From contig NZ_BCTR01000002.1 of NCBI RefSeq assembly GCF_002091475.1, positions 42,576-106,575 of the forward strand: a DNA stretch of 64,000 nucleotides. The letters are read 5' to 3'. The notes under the pieces were generated by a model that saw nothing but the letters and a program-made list of their open reading frames with translations, was not told where the DNA came from and ran no database searches. Positions 1 through 9,398 of the stretch are shown here, piece after piece (within the stretch, counting starts at the first letter, position 1; every line of letters starts with the position of its first letter). Made by a program: the position numbers and the translations under genes. Source of the DNA: Sphingomonas azotifigens NBRC 15497 (GTDB taxonomy: Bacteria; Pseudomonadota; Alphaproteobacteria; Sphingomonadales; Sphingomonadaceae).

Positions 1-562
1 GGTCGTCGAAGGACAGCGGTGTCGTCGCCGTCGCGAATCGATGGGCGGCGGGGACCGCCACCATCAACGGCTCCTCGCGCAGCACGATCCGGCGTACCGC
101 ATCGTCCTCGAACCGGACGCGGCCGAAACCGACGTCGATTCGCCCCTCCTTCAGCGCGGCGATCTGATCGAGGCTCACCAGTTCGACAAGCGACAGATCG
201 ACATGCGGCGCCATCCTGCGGAATTCGCGGATCAACAACGGCAGCCGCGCATAGATGGTGGACGCGACGAAGCCGATGGCGAGTCGGCGTTGTTCGGCCC
301 GCACCGCACGCGCCACCATGTCGCGCATCTCCCCTACCCGCCCGAGCAGTTGCGTCGCCTGTTCGAAGACCAGCCGCCCGACCGGCGTGAGCCGCAAGGG
401 CCGCGCGGCCCGATCGAACAGCGGGGCGCCGATCTCCGCCTCCAGCTGCTGGATCTGCCGGCTGAGCGGCGGCTGGGCGATGTGCAGCCGCTCTGCCGCG
501 CGGGTGAAGTTCCGCTCCTCGGCCACGGCCACGAAATAGCGGAGCTGGCGCAGGTCCATCAT
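1..562 (-). CDS. catR: LysR-type regulator of the cat/ben operon, CatR/BenM-like (3' part outside window)
   Basis: About 187 codons are visible; the C-terminal part of the effector domain lies beyond the window edge. The N-terminus (MDLRQLRYFVAVAEERNFTR, then a helix-turn-helix with AAERLHIAQPPLSRQI) is a typical LysR DNA-binding domain, closest in feel to CatR/BenM/CatM. The beginning of the periplasmic-binding-protein-like effector domain follows (GFVAS, RIDVGFGRV). Two adjacent ATG codons (562 and 559) are possible starts. The gene diverges from catB, and a 15-bp ATAC-N7-GTAT dyad sits just 7 bp ahead of its start codon, so autorepression is likely. By family, it should activate the operon in response to cis,cis-muconate and perhaps benzoate; this is inferred from family and context. 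Confidence 0.9.
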   Translation of the reverse strand, partial: MMDLRQLRYFVAVAEERNFTRAAERLHIAQPPLSRQIQQLEAEIGAPLFDRAARPLRLTPVGRLVFEQATQLLGRVGEMRDMVARAVRAEQRRLAIGFVASTIYARLPLLIREFRRMAPHVDLSLVELVSLDQIAALKEGRIDVGFGRVRFEDDAVRRIVLREEPLMVAVPAAHRFATATTPLSFDD

Positions 563-568
563 GCAACC

Positions 569-583
569 ATACCTAATGGGTAT
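569..583. promoter_or_regulatory. CatR/BenM-type recognition operator (ATAC-N7-GTAT)
   Basis: The sequence ATACCTAATGGGTAT matches the ATAC-N7-GTAT consensus known for BenM/CatM/CatR and also the general LysR T-N11-A rule. It lies between the divergent catR and catB starts, close to catR, the usual place for the high-affinity recognition site through which such regulators repress themselves. Confidence 0.75.
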
Positions 584-590
584 AGCGCAA

Positions 591-605
591 AGACTGCAAT
601 AGTCT
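591..605. promoter_or_regulatory. Second, activation-type half of the CatR operator
   Basis: AGACTGCAATAGTCT is a 15-bp dyad (arms AGACT and AGTCT) with the same length and spacing as the upstream ATAC site. Their centres are 22 bp apart, about two helical turns, on the catB side. This geometry fits the activation-binding site of a LysR tetramer. It is inferred from symmetry and spacing; it departs from the ATAC-N7-GTAT consensus. Confidence 0.5.
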
Positions 606-668
606 TGGGCATGGACCCGTCGCCCGGCCTAGACGGCGAGGACCGACAGCGCATTGCGGGAAGTCCAT

Positions 669-1829
669 GTGAAGGTTGCTCTCCACTCGATCGAAGCCAT
701 CCTCGTCGATCTTCCGACGATCCGCCCGCACGTGCTGGCGATGGCGACGATGCATCGCCAGACGATCGTCCTCGTCCGCATCCGGACCGACGACGGCATC
801 GAGGGCATCGGCGAGGGCACGACGATCGGCGGCCTCAGCTATTGCGAGGAGAGTGCCGAGGGTATCAAGCTCGCCATCGATACCTATATCGCACCCTTGC
901 TCGCCACCTGTGACGTGAGCCGCGTGGCGGAGACGATGGGCGCGATCGGCCGGCACGTCGTCGGCAACCACATCGCGAAATGCGCGGTCGAAACGGCCCT
1001 GCTCGACGCTGCGGGCAAGCGGCTGGGGGTTCCGGTCTCCACGTTGATCGGCGGCGGCCGAGTGCGCAACAGCATGCCGGTCGCCTGGACCCTGGCGAGC
1101 GGCGATACCGCGCGCGACATCGAGGAAGCCGAGGCGATGATCGCCGCGCGCCGTCACAACATCTTCAAGCTCAAGATCGGCAAGCGTGACGTGCGCGCGG
1201 ATGTGGCGCATGTCGCCGCGATCAAGCGCGCGATCGGCGATCGCGGCAGCGTGCGGGTCGACGTCAACCAGGGCTGGGACGAGACGCAGGCCGATCGGGG
1301 CATCGCACTGCTCGCCGATGCAGGATGCGATCTCGTCGAACAGCCCGTGGCCAAGGAAAGGCTGGCGGCGATGGCGCGACTTTCCGCCCGCCACAGCATT
1401 CCGTTGATGGCGGACGAGGCGCTGCACGGGCCGCGCTCCGCCTTCAGGATCGCGGCCGATGTCGGTGCGCGCGTGTTTGCGCTGAAGATCGCACAGTCGG
1501 GCGGGTTGCTGCCGGCGCGCGAAGTGGCGTCGATCGCCGACGCGGCCGGGATCGGCCTGTATGGCGGCACGATGCTGGAGGCCGGCATTGGCACGGCGGC
1601 CTCCGCGCAGTTGTTCGCCACGCTGCCGCACCTGGCCTGGGGTACCGAGCTGTTCGGGCCGCTGCTCCTCACCGAGGAGATTCTCGCCGAACCGCTGGCC
1701 TATGCCGATTTCGCCCTGCGCGTCCCCGAGGGACCGGGCCTGGGCGTCGCCATCGATGCCGACAAGCTGGCGCATTTCCGCCGAGACCGCACCGCACCCA
1801 CGCTTCATATGGTTGGAGGGCACGCCTGA
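669..1829 (+). CDS. catB: Muconate cycloisomerase (cis,cis-muconate lactonizing enzyme)
   Basis: Converts cis,cis-muconate to muconolactone in the catechol ortho-cleavage pathway. It is an enolase-superfamily enzyme with an N-terminal capping domain and a TIM barrel. With the GTG start at 669, preceded by GGGAAG about 6 bases upstream, the catalytic residues fall exactly at the numbers known for Pseudomonas putida MLE: K167-x-K169 (FKLKIGK), D198 (RVDVNQ), E224 (LVEQP), D249 (MADEA) and K273 (FALKIAQSGG). That agreement decides this start over an in-frame TTG at 654. Length is 386 residues, normal for the family. First gene of the operon, it overlaps catC by one base. Aromatic rather than chloroaromatic specificity is inferred from the ben/cat context. 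Confidence 0.95.
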   Translation: MKVALHSIEAILVDLPTIRPHVLAMATMHRQTIVLVRIRTDDGIEGIGEGTTIGGLSYCEESAEGIKLAIDTYIAPLLATCDVSRVAETMGAIGRHVVGNHIAKCAVETALLDAAGKRLGVPVSTLIGGGRVRNSMPVAWTLASGDTARDIEEAEAMIAARRHNIFKLKIGKRDVRADVAHVAAIKRAIGDRGSVRVDVNQGWDETQADRGIALLADAGCDLVEQPVAKERLAAMARLSARHSIPLMADEALHGPRSAFRIAADVGARVFALKIAQSGGLLPAREVASIADAAGIGLYGGTMLEAGIGTAASAQLFATLPHLAWGTELFGPLLLTEEILAEPLAYADFALRVPEGPGLGVAIDADKLAHFRRDRTAPTLHMVGGHA

Positions 1830-2119
1830 TGCTGTTCCAGGTCGAAATGGACGTCGCCATTCCGCTGGGGTTCGACCCCGCCGAGGCACAGCGGCTGAAG
1901 GATGCGGAAAAGGCGCGGTTCCAGGAACTGCAGCGGGCCGGCACCTGGCGCCACATTTGGCGGGTGGTCGGTCGCTACGCCAATGTCAGCATCTTCGACG
2001 TCGAGAGCAATGCGCAGTTGCACGATCTGCTGATCGGGTTGCCGCTCTACCCCTTCATGACGATCCGCGTGACGGCGCTCTGCCGCCATCCGTCCTCGAT
2101 GCACGCCGACGATCGCTGA
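1829..2119 (+). CDS. catC: Muconolactone delta-isomerase
   Basis: Small (96-residue) isomerase that turns muconolactone into 3-oxoadipate enol-lactone. The sequence opens MLFQVEMDVAIPLGFD and contains the family motifs EKARFQELQRAGTWRHIWRV and GRYANVSIFDV, followed by LPLYPFM near the end. These proteins form decamers in characterised relatives. The start ATG overlaps the catB stop (TGATG), implying translational coupling. A 53-bp gap with AAGGAG then leads to catA. Confidence 0.95.
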   Translation: MLFQVEMDVAIPLGFDPAEAQRLKDAEKARFQELQRAGTWRHIWRVVGRYANVSIFDVESNAQLHDLLIGLPLYPFMTIRVTALCRHPSSMHADDR

Positions 2120-2172
2120 CCCCGCGCCAACCAACGACAGGCGCCCGCGCGCCGCACGACAAGGAGAGAGCA

Positions 2173-3078
2173 ATGGACGCAAGTTTCGTCAACACCCCCG
2201 AGGTGCAGGCGCTGTTCGAAACGGCAGCGGGCACCGGCAGTGCGGAGGGTTCGCCGCGCGTGAAGGCGATCGTGCGCGATATCCTCCAGGCAGCGGGCAC
2301 GATCATCGCGCGGCACGACGTGAGCGAAAGCGAATTCTGGAGCGCGGTTCGCTACCTGCAGCAGGGTGCCGACGAATTCGGTCTGATCGTTGCCGGCATC
2401 GGGCTCGAACATTTCCTCGACCTCTACATGGACGCCAAGGATGCCGAGGCGGGGCTGACCGGCGGCACGCCGCGGACGATCGAGGGGCCGCTATACGTCG
2501 CCGGCGCGCCGCTGGTGGAGGGCGATGTCGACCTGAGCAAGGATCCGGACGATACCGGCGCGCTCTACATGCGCGGCATCGTCACCGGACCCGATGGCGA
2601 GCCGGTGCCCGGCGTGATCCTGCACGTCTGGCACGCGAACTCGAAGGGCTGGTATTCGCATTTCGACCCGACCGGCGAGCAGACCCCGTTCAACAATCGC
2701 GCGCGCATCAAGCTGGGGCCGGACGGTCGCTACAGCTTCCACTCGCGGATGCCGAACGGTTACAGCGTGCCGCCGGGCGGCGCGACCGACGTGCTGATGC
2801 GGGCGCTGGGGCGCCACGGCAATCGCCCCGCCCATGTCCATTTCTTCGTCGAGGCACCCGGCTATCGCACGCTGACGACGCAGATCAATTTCGGCGACGA
2901 TCCGTTCGCCCGGGATGACTTCGCCTTCGGCACCCGCGAGGGGCTGCTGCCGGTGCCGCAGCGTCAGGGCGACAGCGCCTATATCGCCTTCGATTTCCAG
3001 CTCCAGCGCGCGGCCGGCGCCGAGGACGAGCAGCTTTCCGCCCGCCACCGCGCCGCGGCCGATCCCGTCCTGGCGTGA
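2173..3078 (+). CDS. catA: Catechol 1,2-dioxygenase (intradiol)
   Basis: Cleaves catechol between the hydroxyls to cis,cis-muconate using non-haem Fe(III). The 301-residue protein has the N-terminal helical dimerisation and lipid-binding domain of the family, then the beta-sandwich dioxygenase domain. The four iron ligands are visible: Tyr161 (KGWYSHF), Tyr197 (PNGYSVP), His221 and His223 (RPAHVHFF). The ATG at 2173 follows AAGGAGAGAG. Being embedded with catB, catC and benABCD supports catechol as substrate over protocatechuate or hydroxyquinol. Confidence 0.95.
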   Translation: MDASFVNTPEVQALFETAAGTGSAEGSPRVKAIVRDILQAAGTIIARHDVSESEFWSAVRYLQQGADEFGLIVAGIGLEHFLDLYMDAKDAEAGLTGGTPRTIEGPLYVAGAPLVEGDVDLSKDPDDTGALYMRGIVTGPDGEPVPGVILHVWHANSKGWYSHFDPTGEQTPFNNRARIKLGPDGRYSFHSRMPNGYSVPPGGATDVLMRALGRHGNRPAHVHFFVEAPGYRTLTTQINFGDDPFARDDFAFGTREGLLPVPQRQGDSAYIAFDFQLQRAAGAEDEQLSARHRAAADPVLA

Positions 3079-3089
3079 AAGGAACGATC

Positions 3090-4478
3090 ATGGCTTCGAC
3101 TCTTGCCGAGCGCATCGCAGGCGCCGTCATCGACGATCCCGAAGCGGGCGTGTTCCGCTGCCGGCGCGACGTCTTCACCGATCCTGCCATGTTCGATCTG
3201 GAGATGCAGCACCTCTTCGAAGGCAATTGGGTGTATCTGGCCCATGAAAGCCAGATCCCGGAGCCGAACGATTATTTCACCACCTGGATCGGGCGCACGC
3301 CGGTCGTCCTGACGCGTGACAAGGCCGGGGAACTGCACGCCTTCATCAATGCCTGCGCGCATCGCGGCACGACGCTGTGCCGCCGCAAGCACGGCAACAA
3401 GGGCAGTTTCACGTGCCCGTTCCACGGCTGGACGTTCAGCAATGACGGCCGGCTGCTCAAGGTGAAGGACGGCAAGAGCGGCGGCTATCCGGATGCGTTC
3501 GACACCGACGGTTCGCATGACCTGACGCGTGTCGCCCGCTTCGAAAGCTATCGCGGCTTCCTGTTCGGCAGCCTGCGTGCGGAGGTGCAGCCGCTGGCGG
3601 AGCATCTCGGCGCGACGCGCACGATCATCGACCAGATCGTCGACCAGGCGCCGGACGGGATCGAAGTGCTGCGCGGCAGTTCGACCTATGTCTATGACGC
3701 CAACTGGAAGCTCCAGATCGAGAACGGCGCCGACGGCTATCACGTCAGCACGGTTCACTGGAACTATGCCGCGACGACGGCGCACCGCAATCGCGATGCG
3801 GCTGGCACCCGCACCGTCGATGCCAATGGCTGGTCGAAGAGCGTCGGCGGCGTCTATGGCTTCGACAACGGCCATATCCTGTTGTGGACGCGGCTGCTGA
3901 ACCCGGAAGTGCGGCCGGTCCATGCCCATCGCGACGCGCTCGCCGCGCGCCTGGGCGAGGAACGCGCGGGCTTCATCGTCGAGCAGACCCGCAATCTGTG
4001 CCTTTACCCCAATCTCTATCTGATGGACCAGTTCTCCACGCAAATCCGGGTGGTGCGCCCGATCGCCGTCGATCGCACCGAGGTGACGATCTATTGCTTC
4101 GCGCCCAAGGGCGAGAGCGATGCCGAACGCGCGCTGCGGCTGCGCCAATATGAGGATTTCTTCAACGTCAGCGGGATGGGCACGCCCGACGACCTCGAGG
4201 AATTCCGTGCCTGCCAGACCGCCTATACCGGTGCGGGCAGCTTGTGGAACGACCTGAGCCGCGGCGCCACCCGCTGGATCGACGGTCCGGACGACAATGC
4301 GCGTGCGATGGGTCTCGCGCCGATCCTGAGCGGCGAGCGCAGCGAGGACGAAGGCCTGTTCGTGCGGCAGCACGAATATTGGGCGCAGGCGCTCCTCACT
4401 GCGATCGCGGCCGAGGGCGGTGGGGGCGATGGCGGGGCGGCCCTGCCCTCCACCGCCGGGCTGAGGGCTGCGGCATGA
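3090..4478 (+). CDS. benA: Benzoate 1,2-dioxygenase, large (alpha) oxygenase subunit
   Basis: Catalytic subunit of the Rieske oxygenase that dihydroxylates benzoate to 1,6-dihydroxycyclohexa-2,4-diene-1-carboxylate. The Rieske [2Fe-2S] ligands are Cys89-His91 and Cys109-His112 (CAHRG, CPFHGW). The mononuclear iron site is the ENGADGYHVSTVH stretch, with His218 and His223 and bridging Asp215. It has 462 residues, as expected. The ATG at 3090 has AAAGGA about 6 bases upstream. It overlaps benB by an ATGA. Benzoate rather than toluate or anthranilate as the main substrate is inferred from linkage to benD and catA; the relatives differ little in sequence. Confidence 0.93.
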   Translation: MASTLAERIAGAVIDDPEAGVFRCRRDVFTDPAMFDLEMQHLFEGNWVYLAHESQIPEPNDYFTTWIGRTPVVLTRDKAGELHAFINACAHRGTTLCRRKHGNKGSFTCPFHGWTFSNDGRLLKVKDGKSGGYPDAFDTDGSHDLTRVARFESYRGFLFGSLRAEVQPLAEHLGATRTIIDQIVDQAPDGIEVLRGSSTYVYDANWKLQIENGADGYHVSTVHWNYAATTAHRNRDAAGTRTVDANGWSKSVGGVYGFDNGHILLWTRLLNPEVRPVHAHRDALAARLGEERAGFIVEQTRNLCLYPNLYLMDQFSTQIRVVRPIAVDRTEVTIYCFAPKGESDAERALRLRQYEDFFNVSGMGTPDDLEEFRACQTAYTGAGSLWNDLSRGATRWIDGPDDNARAMGLAPILSGERSEDEGLFVRQHEYWAQALLTAIAAEGGGGDGGAALPSTAGLRAAA

Positions 4479-4981
4479 CCACGCTGCTCGAACGCCCGAT
4501 CGCCCGCGAGGACGTGCTCGCCTTTCTCCACCGCGAGGCGCGGCTGCTCGACGATCGCGAATGGGACGCCTGGCTCACATGCTATGCGCCCGAAGCGACC
4601 TTCTGGATGCCGGCCTGGGACGACGACGATCGCCTGGTGGAGGATCCGCAGCGCCACGTGTCGCTGATCTATTATCCCAATCGCCAGGGGTTGGAGGATC
4701 GCGTCTTCCGCATCAAGACCGAGCGATCGGGCGCCAGCACGCCCGAACCGCGCACCTGCCACATGATCGCCAATGTCGAACTGCTGGCCGAGCGGGAGGG
4801 CGCGGTCGATCTTCGCTTCAACTGGCACACGCTCAGCCATCGCTATGGCGCGACGAGCCAGTTTTTCGGCACCTCCTTCTACACGCTCGACCTGCGCGGC
4901 GAGGCGCCCGTCATCACCGCCAAGAAAGTGGTGCTGAAGAACGATTATATTCACCAGGTCGTGGACATTTATCACCTGTGA
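4475..4981 (+). CDS. benB: Benzoate 1,2-dioxygenase, small (beta) oxygenase subunit
   Basis: A 168-residue structural subunit of the alpha3-beta3 ring-hydroxylating oxygenase, with an NTF2-like cone fold. Typical family segments are visible: LLDDREWDAWLTCYAPEATF near residue 25 and YYPNRQGLEDRV near residue 65, ending with KNDYIHQVVDIYHL. It has no cofactor ligands of its own, as is normal. Its ATG overlaps the benA TGA, so stoichiometric translation with benA is likely. Confidence 0.93.
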   Translation: MTTLLERPIAREDVLAFLHREARLLDDREWDAWLTCYAPEATFWMPAWDDDDRLVEDPQRHVSLIYYPNRQGLEDRVFRIKTERSGASTPEPRTCHMIANVELLAEREGAVDLRFNWHTLSHRYGATSQFFGTSFYTLDLRGEAPVITAKKVVLKNDYIHQVVDIYHL

Positions 4982-5009
4982 TCCGCGACGCTGGCCCGGA
5001 GAGGCTGGA

Positions 5010-6032
5010 ATGACCCATCGCATCGCGCTCACCTTCGAGGATGGCGCCACCCGCATCATCACCTGCAATCCCGGCGAGACCGTGCTCGATGCGGCCTATC
5101 GGCAGCAGGTCAACCTGCCGATGGACTGTTCGGATGGGGTCTGCGGCACCTGCAAGTGCCGCTGCGAACAAGGCAGCTATGATCTGGGCGACGACTATAT
5201 CGACGACGCGCTGAGTGCGGACGAGGCGGGCGAGGGCCTGGTTTTGACCTGCCAGATGGTGCCCGCATCGGACTGCATCGTCGCGGTGCCGGTGCCGTCG
5301 CAGGCCTGCAAGCTGGCGCCGGCGACGCACGAGGCGACGGTGATCGCGGCAGAGCTGGTTTCGGAAAGCACCATCCTGCTGCGCCTCGCGCTCGACCAGC
5401 CCGAGGCGCTGGCCTTCCTGCCGGGCCAATATGTCAACCTGTCCGTGCCCGGCACCGGCGAATCCCGTTCCTATTCGTTCAGTTCCAAGCCCGGGGCGGC
5501 CGAAGCCCGCTTCCTGATCCGTAACGTGCCCGGCGGACGGATGAGCCGGTGGCTGGTGGAAACGGCGCAGCCCGGTGATCGGCTGTCGATGGTGGGGCCG
5601 CAAGGCAGCTTCTTCCTGCGCGAGGTGACGCGGCCGGTGTTGCTGCTCGCCGGCGGCACCGGGCTGGCGCCGATCCTGTCGATGCTGGAGGTGCTGGCCG
5701 ACCAGGGCTGCAGCGCGCCCGTTCATCTGATCTACGGCGTCACCCAGGATCGTGACCTGGTGGAAACCGATCGGCTGGAAGCGCTGGCCGCGCGGTTGCC
5801 GGGCTTCGTCTGGAGCGCGTGCGTCAGCAATCCCGATGCCGGCCACCCGCACAAGGGCTATGTGACCGACCATCTCGACACCGTTCCGTTCGATCTGGGA
5901 CAGTGCGACCTCTACCTCTGCGGCCCGCCGCCGATGGTCGAGGCGGTGCGCGCCACGCTGCGCGATCGGGGGCTAGCGCCGGTCCATTTCCATTACGAGA
6001 AGTTCGCGCCCACCGAGATGGTGGCGGCGTGA
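5010..6032 (+). CDS. benC: Benzoate 1,2-dioxygenase electron-transfer reductase
   Basis: One-component reductase (340 residues) that passes electrons from NADH through FAD and a plant-type [2Fe-2S] cluster to the BenAB oxygenase. The N-terminal ferredoxin domain holds Cys residues in CSDGVCGTCKCRCEQG, and the fourth in VLTCQM. The FAD-binding domain has RSYSFSS, and the NAD domain has GGTGLAPILSMLE and CGPPPMVEAVR. The start ATG lies 28 bases after benB. The last bases form the GTG of benD (GTGA overlap). Confidence 0.94.
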   Translation: MTHRIALTFEDGATRIITCNPGETVLDAAYRQQVNLPMDCSDGVCGTCKCRCEQGSYDLGDDYIDDALSADEAGEGLVLTCQMVPASDCIVAVPVPSQACKLAPATHEATVIAAELVSESTILLRLALDQPEALAFLPGQYVNLSVPGTGESRSYSFSSKPGAAEARFLIRNVPGGRMSRWLVETAQPGDRLSMVGPQGSFFLREVTRPVLLLAGGTGLAPILSMLEVLADQGCSAPVHLIYGVTQDRDLVETDRLEALAARLPGFVWSACVSNPDAGHPHKGYVTDHLDTVPFDLGQCDLYLCGPPPMVEAVRATLRDRGLAPVHFHYEKFAPTEMVAA

Positions 6033-6805
6033 CGGCGCGGGCGCGCTTTGCCGGCAAGGTGCTGGTGGTGACCGGCGCCGCCCAGGGCATCGGCCGCGGC
6101 GTCGCCGAGGGCGCAGCCGCGGAAGGCGGGCGCGTGCTGTTCGTCGACCGCGCGCCGTTCGTCGACGAGGTCGCCGCCGCTGCCGACGGCGAAACCGCCG
6201 GCTTCGTCGCCGATCTGGAAAGCCCTGCGGGCGCGTCCGCCGCCATGGCTGCGGCGATCGCCCGGTTCGGCGGCTTCGACATCCTCATCAACGGCGTCGG
6301 CGGCGCGATCCGCATGCGTCCCTTCGATGCGTTCGAACCCGCGCAGATCGAGGCGGAAATCCGCCGTTCGCTGATGCCGACGCTGTGGTGCTGCCACGCG
6401 GCGCTGCCGCATTTCCTCGCGCGCGGCGGCGGCACCATCGTCAACATCTCGTCCAATGCCACGCGGGGCATTTACCGCGTGCCGTATTCGGCCGCCAAAG
6501 GCGGGGTGAACGCGCTCACCCAGAGCCTGGCGATGGAATATGCCGGGCGCAACATCCGCGTCGTCGCCACCGCGCCGGGGGGGACCGAGGCGCCGCCGCG
6601 CCGGGTGCCGCGCAACCCCGAGGGCGAAACCGCGCAGGAGCGCGCCTGGATGGCCGAGGTGGTCGACCAGGTGACGCACTCGGCCCTGCTCAAGCGCTAT
6701 GGCACGATCGCGGAGCAGGTCGCGCCGATCCTGTTCCTCGCCTCGGACGAAGCCGCATACATCACTGGAACGGTGCTGCCCGTCGCGGGCGGCGACCTCG
6801 GATAA
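6029..6805 (+). CDS. benD: 1,6-dihydroxycyclohexa-2,4-diene-1-carboxylate dehydrogenase
   Basis: Short-chain dehydrogenase (258 residues) that oxidises and decarboxylates the benzoate cis-diol to catechol, forming NADH. It shows the Rossmann glycine motif TGAAQGIG, the NISSN strand with the catalytic Ser, and the catalytic Tyr-Lys in PYSAAKGG. It starts at the GTG overlapping the benC stop; no better start exists close by. Placement between benC and the 3-oxoadipate genes fits BenD (XylL) precisely. Confidence 0.92.
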   Translation: MTARARFAGKVLVVTGAAQGIGRGVAEGAAAEGGRVLFVDRAPFVDEVAAAADGETAGFVADLESPAGASAAMAAAIARFGGFDILINGVGGAIRMRPFDAFEPAQIEAEIRRSLMPTLWCCHAALPHFLARGGGTIVNISSNATRGIYRVPYSAAKGGVNALTQSLAMEYAGRNIRVVATAPGGTEAPPRRVPRNPEGETAQERAWMAEVVDQVTHSALLKRYGTIAEQVAPILFLASDEAAYITGTVLPVAGGDLG

Positions 6806-6814
6806 CGGACGGAC

Positions 6815-7524
6815 ATGACCAGCAAAATCTATGAGAGCCCGGCCGCCGCCCTGGAGGGGCTGCTGTTCGACGGCATGACGATCATGTCGGGCGGCTTCGG
6901 CCTGTCGGGCAATCCCGAGAGCCTGATCCCCGTCATCCGCGCCTCGGGTGTCCGGCAACTGACGGTCATCTCCAACAATGCCGGCGCCGACGGGTTCGGC
7001 CTGTGGATGCTGCTGGAGAGCCGGCAGGTGGGCAAGATGATCTCGTCCTATGTCGGCGAGAACAAGCTGTTCGAGCAGCAATATCTGTCGGGCGAACTCG
7101 AGCTCGAACTGAACCCGCAGGGCACGCTGGCCGAGCGGATCCGCGCCGGCGGCGCGGGCATCCCCGCCTTCTACACCCGCACCGGCGTCGGCACCGTCGT
7201 CGCCGAAGGCAAGCCGGTCGAAACGTTCGAGGGGGAAGACTATGTGCGCGAGACCTGGCTCCGCGCCGATCTGTCGATCGTCAAGGCGTGGCGCGCCGAT
7301 CCGGCCGGCAACCTGATGTTCCGCAAGACCGCCCGCAACTTCAATCCGAACATGGCGACGGCCGGCCGGGTGACGGTCGCCGAGGTGGAGGAGATCGTGC
7401 CCGAAGGCAGCTTCGATCCCGATTGCATCCACACCCCCGGCATTTACGTCGACCGGATCGTGCGTGCGACGATCAATGAAAAGCGGATCGAGAAACTGAC
7501 GACGCGCGAAAGGGAGGCTGGCTG

Positions 7525-7525
<1 letters not shown>
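6815..7525 (+). CDS. pcaI: 3-oxoadipate CoA-transferase, subunit A
   Basis: Alpha subunit (236 residues) of the SCOT-family transferase that moves CoA from succinyl-CoA to 3-oxoadipate. It contains the CoA-binding glycine loop [11 protein letters not shown] near residue 26 and the characteristic NNAG, EFNPQGT-like ([16 protein letters not shown]) and FYTRTGVGT stretches. It lies 9 bases after benD and overlaps pcaJ by one base. catI is an equivalent name in catechol-pathway operons. Confidence 0.92.
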
Positions 7526-8195
<670 letters not shown>

Positions 8196-8199
<4 letters not shown>

Positions 8200-9398
8200 G
8201 CGCGGCCTATCTCTGCGACGCGGTCCGTACGCCGATCGGCCGCTATGCCGGTGCGCTGTCGTCGGTTCGCGCCGATGACCTTGCCGCCGTGCCGATCGCT
8301 GCACTGGTCGAGGGCGGCGCCTTCGATCCGGCGGCGATCGATGACGTGATCCTGGGCTGCGCCAACCAGGCGGGGGAGGACAATCGCAACGTCGCGCGCA
8401 TGGCCGCGCTCCTCGCCGGGCTGCCCGAAACCGTGGGCGGCAGCACGATCAACCGGCTGTGCGCCTCCGGCCTGGATGCGGTGGGCACCGCCGCCCGGGC
8501 GATCCGCGCCGGCGACGCTGATCTGCTGATTGCAGGCGGGGTCGAGAGCATGAGCCGCGCGCCCTTCGTGCTCGCCAAGGCCGAAAGCGGCTTTTCCCGC
8601 CAGGCCGAGATTCACGACACGACGATCGGCTGGCGCTTCGTCAATCGGCGGATGCAGGCATTGTACGGCGTCGATTCGATGCCGGAGACGGGCGAGAACG
8701 TCGCCACCGATTTCGGCATTGCACGGGCGGATCAGGATCTATTCGCGCTGCGCAGCCAGCAGCGGGCCGCCGCGGCCCAGGCCGAAGGCTATTTCGCCGA
8801 AGAGATCGTGCCGGTGACGATCACCGATCGCAAGGGGCGCGAGACGCGCGTCGACCGCGACGAGCACCCCCGCGCCGACACGACGCTGGAGACGCTCGCC
8901 AAGCTGCGGCCGGTGGTCCGCGCCGACGGGACGGTGACGGCGGGCAATGCCTCGGGCGTGAACGACGGCGCGGCGGCGATGATCGTCGCCAGCGAAGCGG
9001 CGGTGCGGGATCACGGCCTGGTGCCCCGCGCACGCATTCTGGGCATGGCGAGCGCTGGCGTCCCACCGCGGATCATGGGCATCGGCCCGATCCCCGCGAC
9101 GCAGAAGCTCCTCGCCCGGCTTGGCCTGTCGTTGGCGGCGATCGACGCGATCGAGCTGAACGAAGCCTTCGCCTCGCAGGGGCTGGCGGTGTTGCGCGGG
9201 CTGGGGCTGGCCGACGACGATCCCCGCGTCAATCCGAACGGCGGCGCCATCGCGCTGGGCCATCCGCTTGGCATGTCGGGCGCGCGCAACGCGATGACGC
9301 TGGTGCATCAGCTCGAAAAGACGGGCGGACGGCTGGGGCTGGCGACGCTTTGCGTCGGCGTCGGCCAGGGGCTGGCGCTCGCGGTGGAGCGGCTATGA
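8196..9398 (+). CDS. pcaF: 3-oxoadipyl-CoA thiolase
   Basis: Thiolase (400 residues) that splits 3-oxoadipyl-CoA with CoA into succinyl-CoA and acetyl-CoA, the last pathway step. The catalytic Cys of the N-terminal domain is in [10 protein letters not shown], the His in [15 protein letters not shown] and the second Cys in [10 protein letters not shown]. The GTG start (reading [16 protein letters not shown]) overlaps the pcaJ stop. Its end overlaps the pcaD ATG. General acetyl-CoA acetyltransferases look similar; the operon fixes the role. Confidence 0.92.

Noticed and set aside
573..1889. Long open frame antisense to catB
   Set aside because: It mirrors the codon structure of catB, whose catalytic residues are all present; GC-rich genes often leave such antisense frames. 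The same applies to long antisense frames over the sensor kinase and the receptors.
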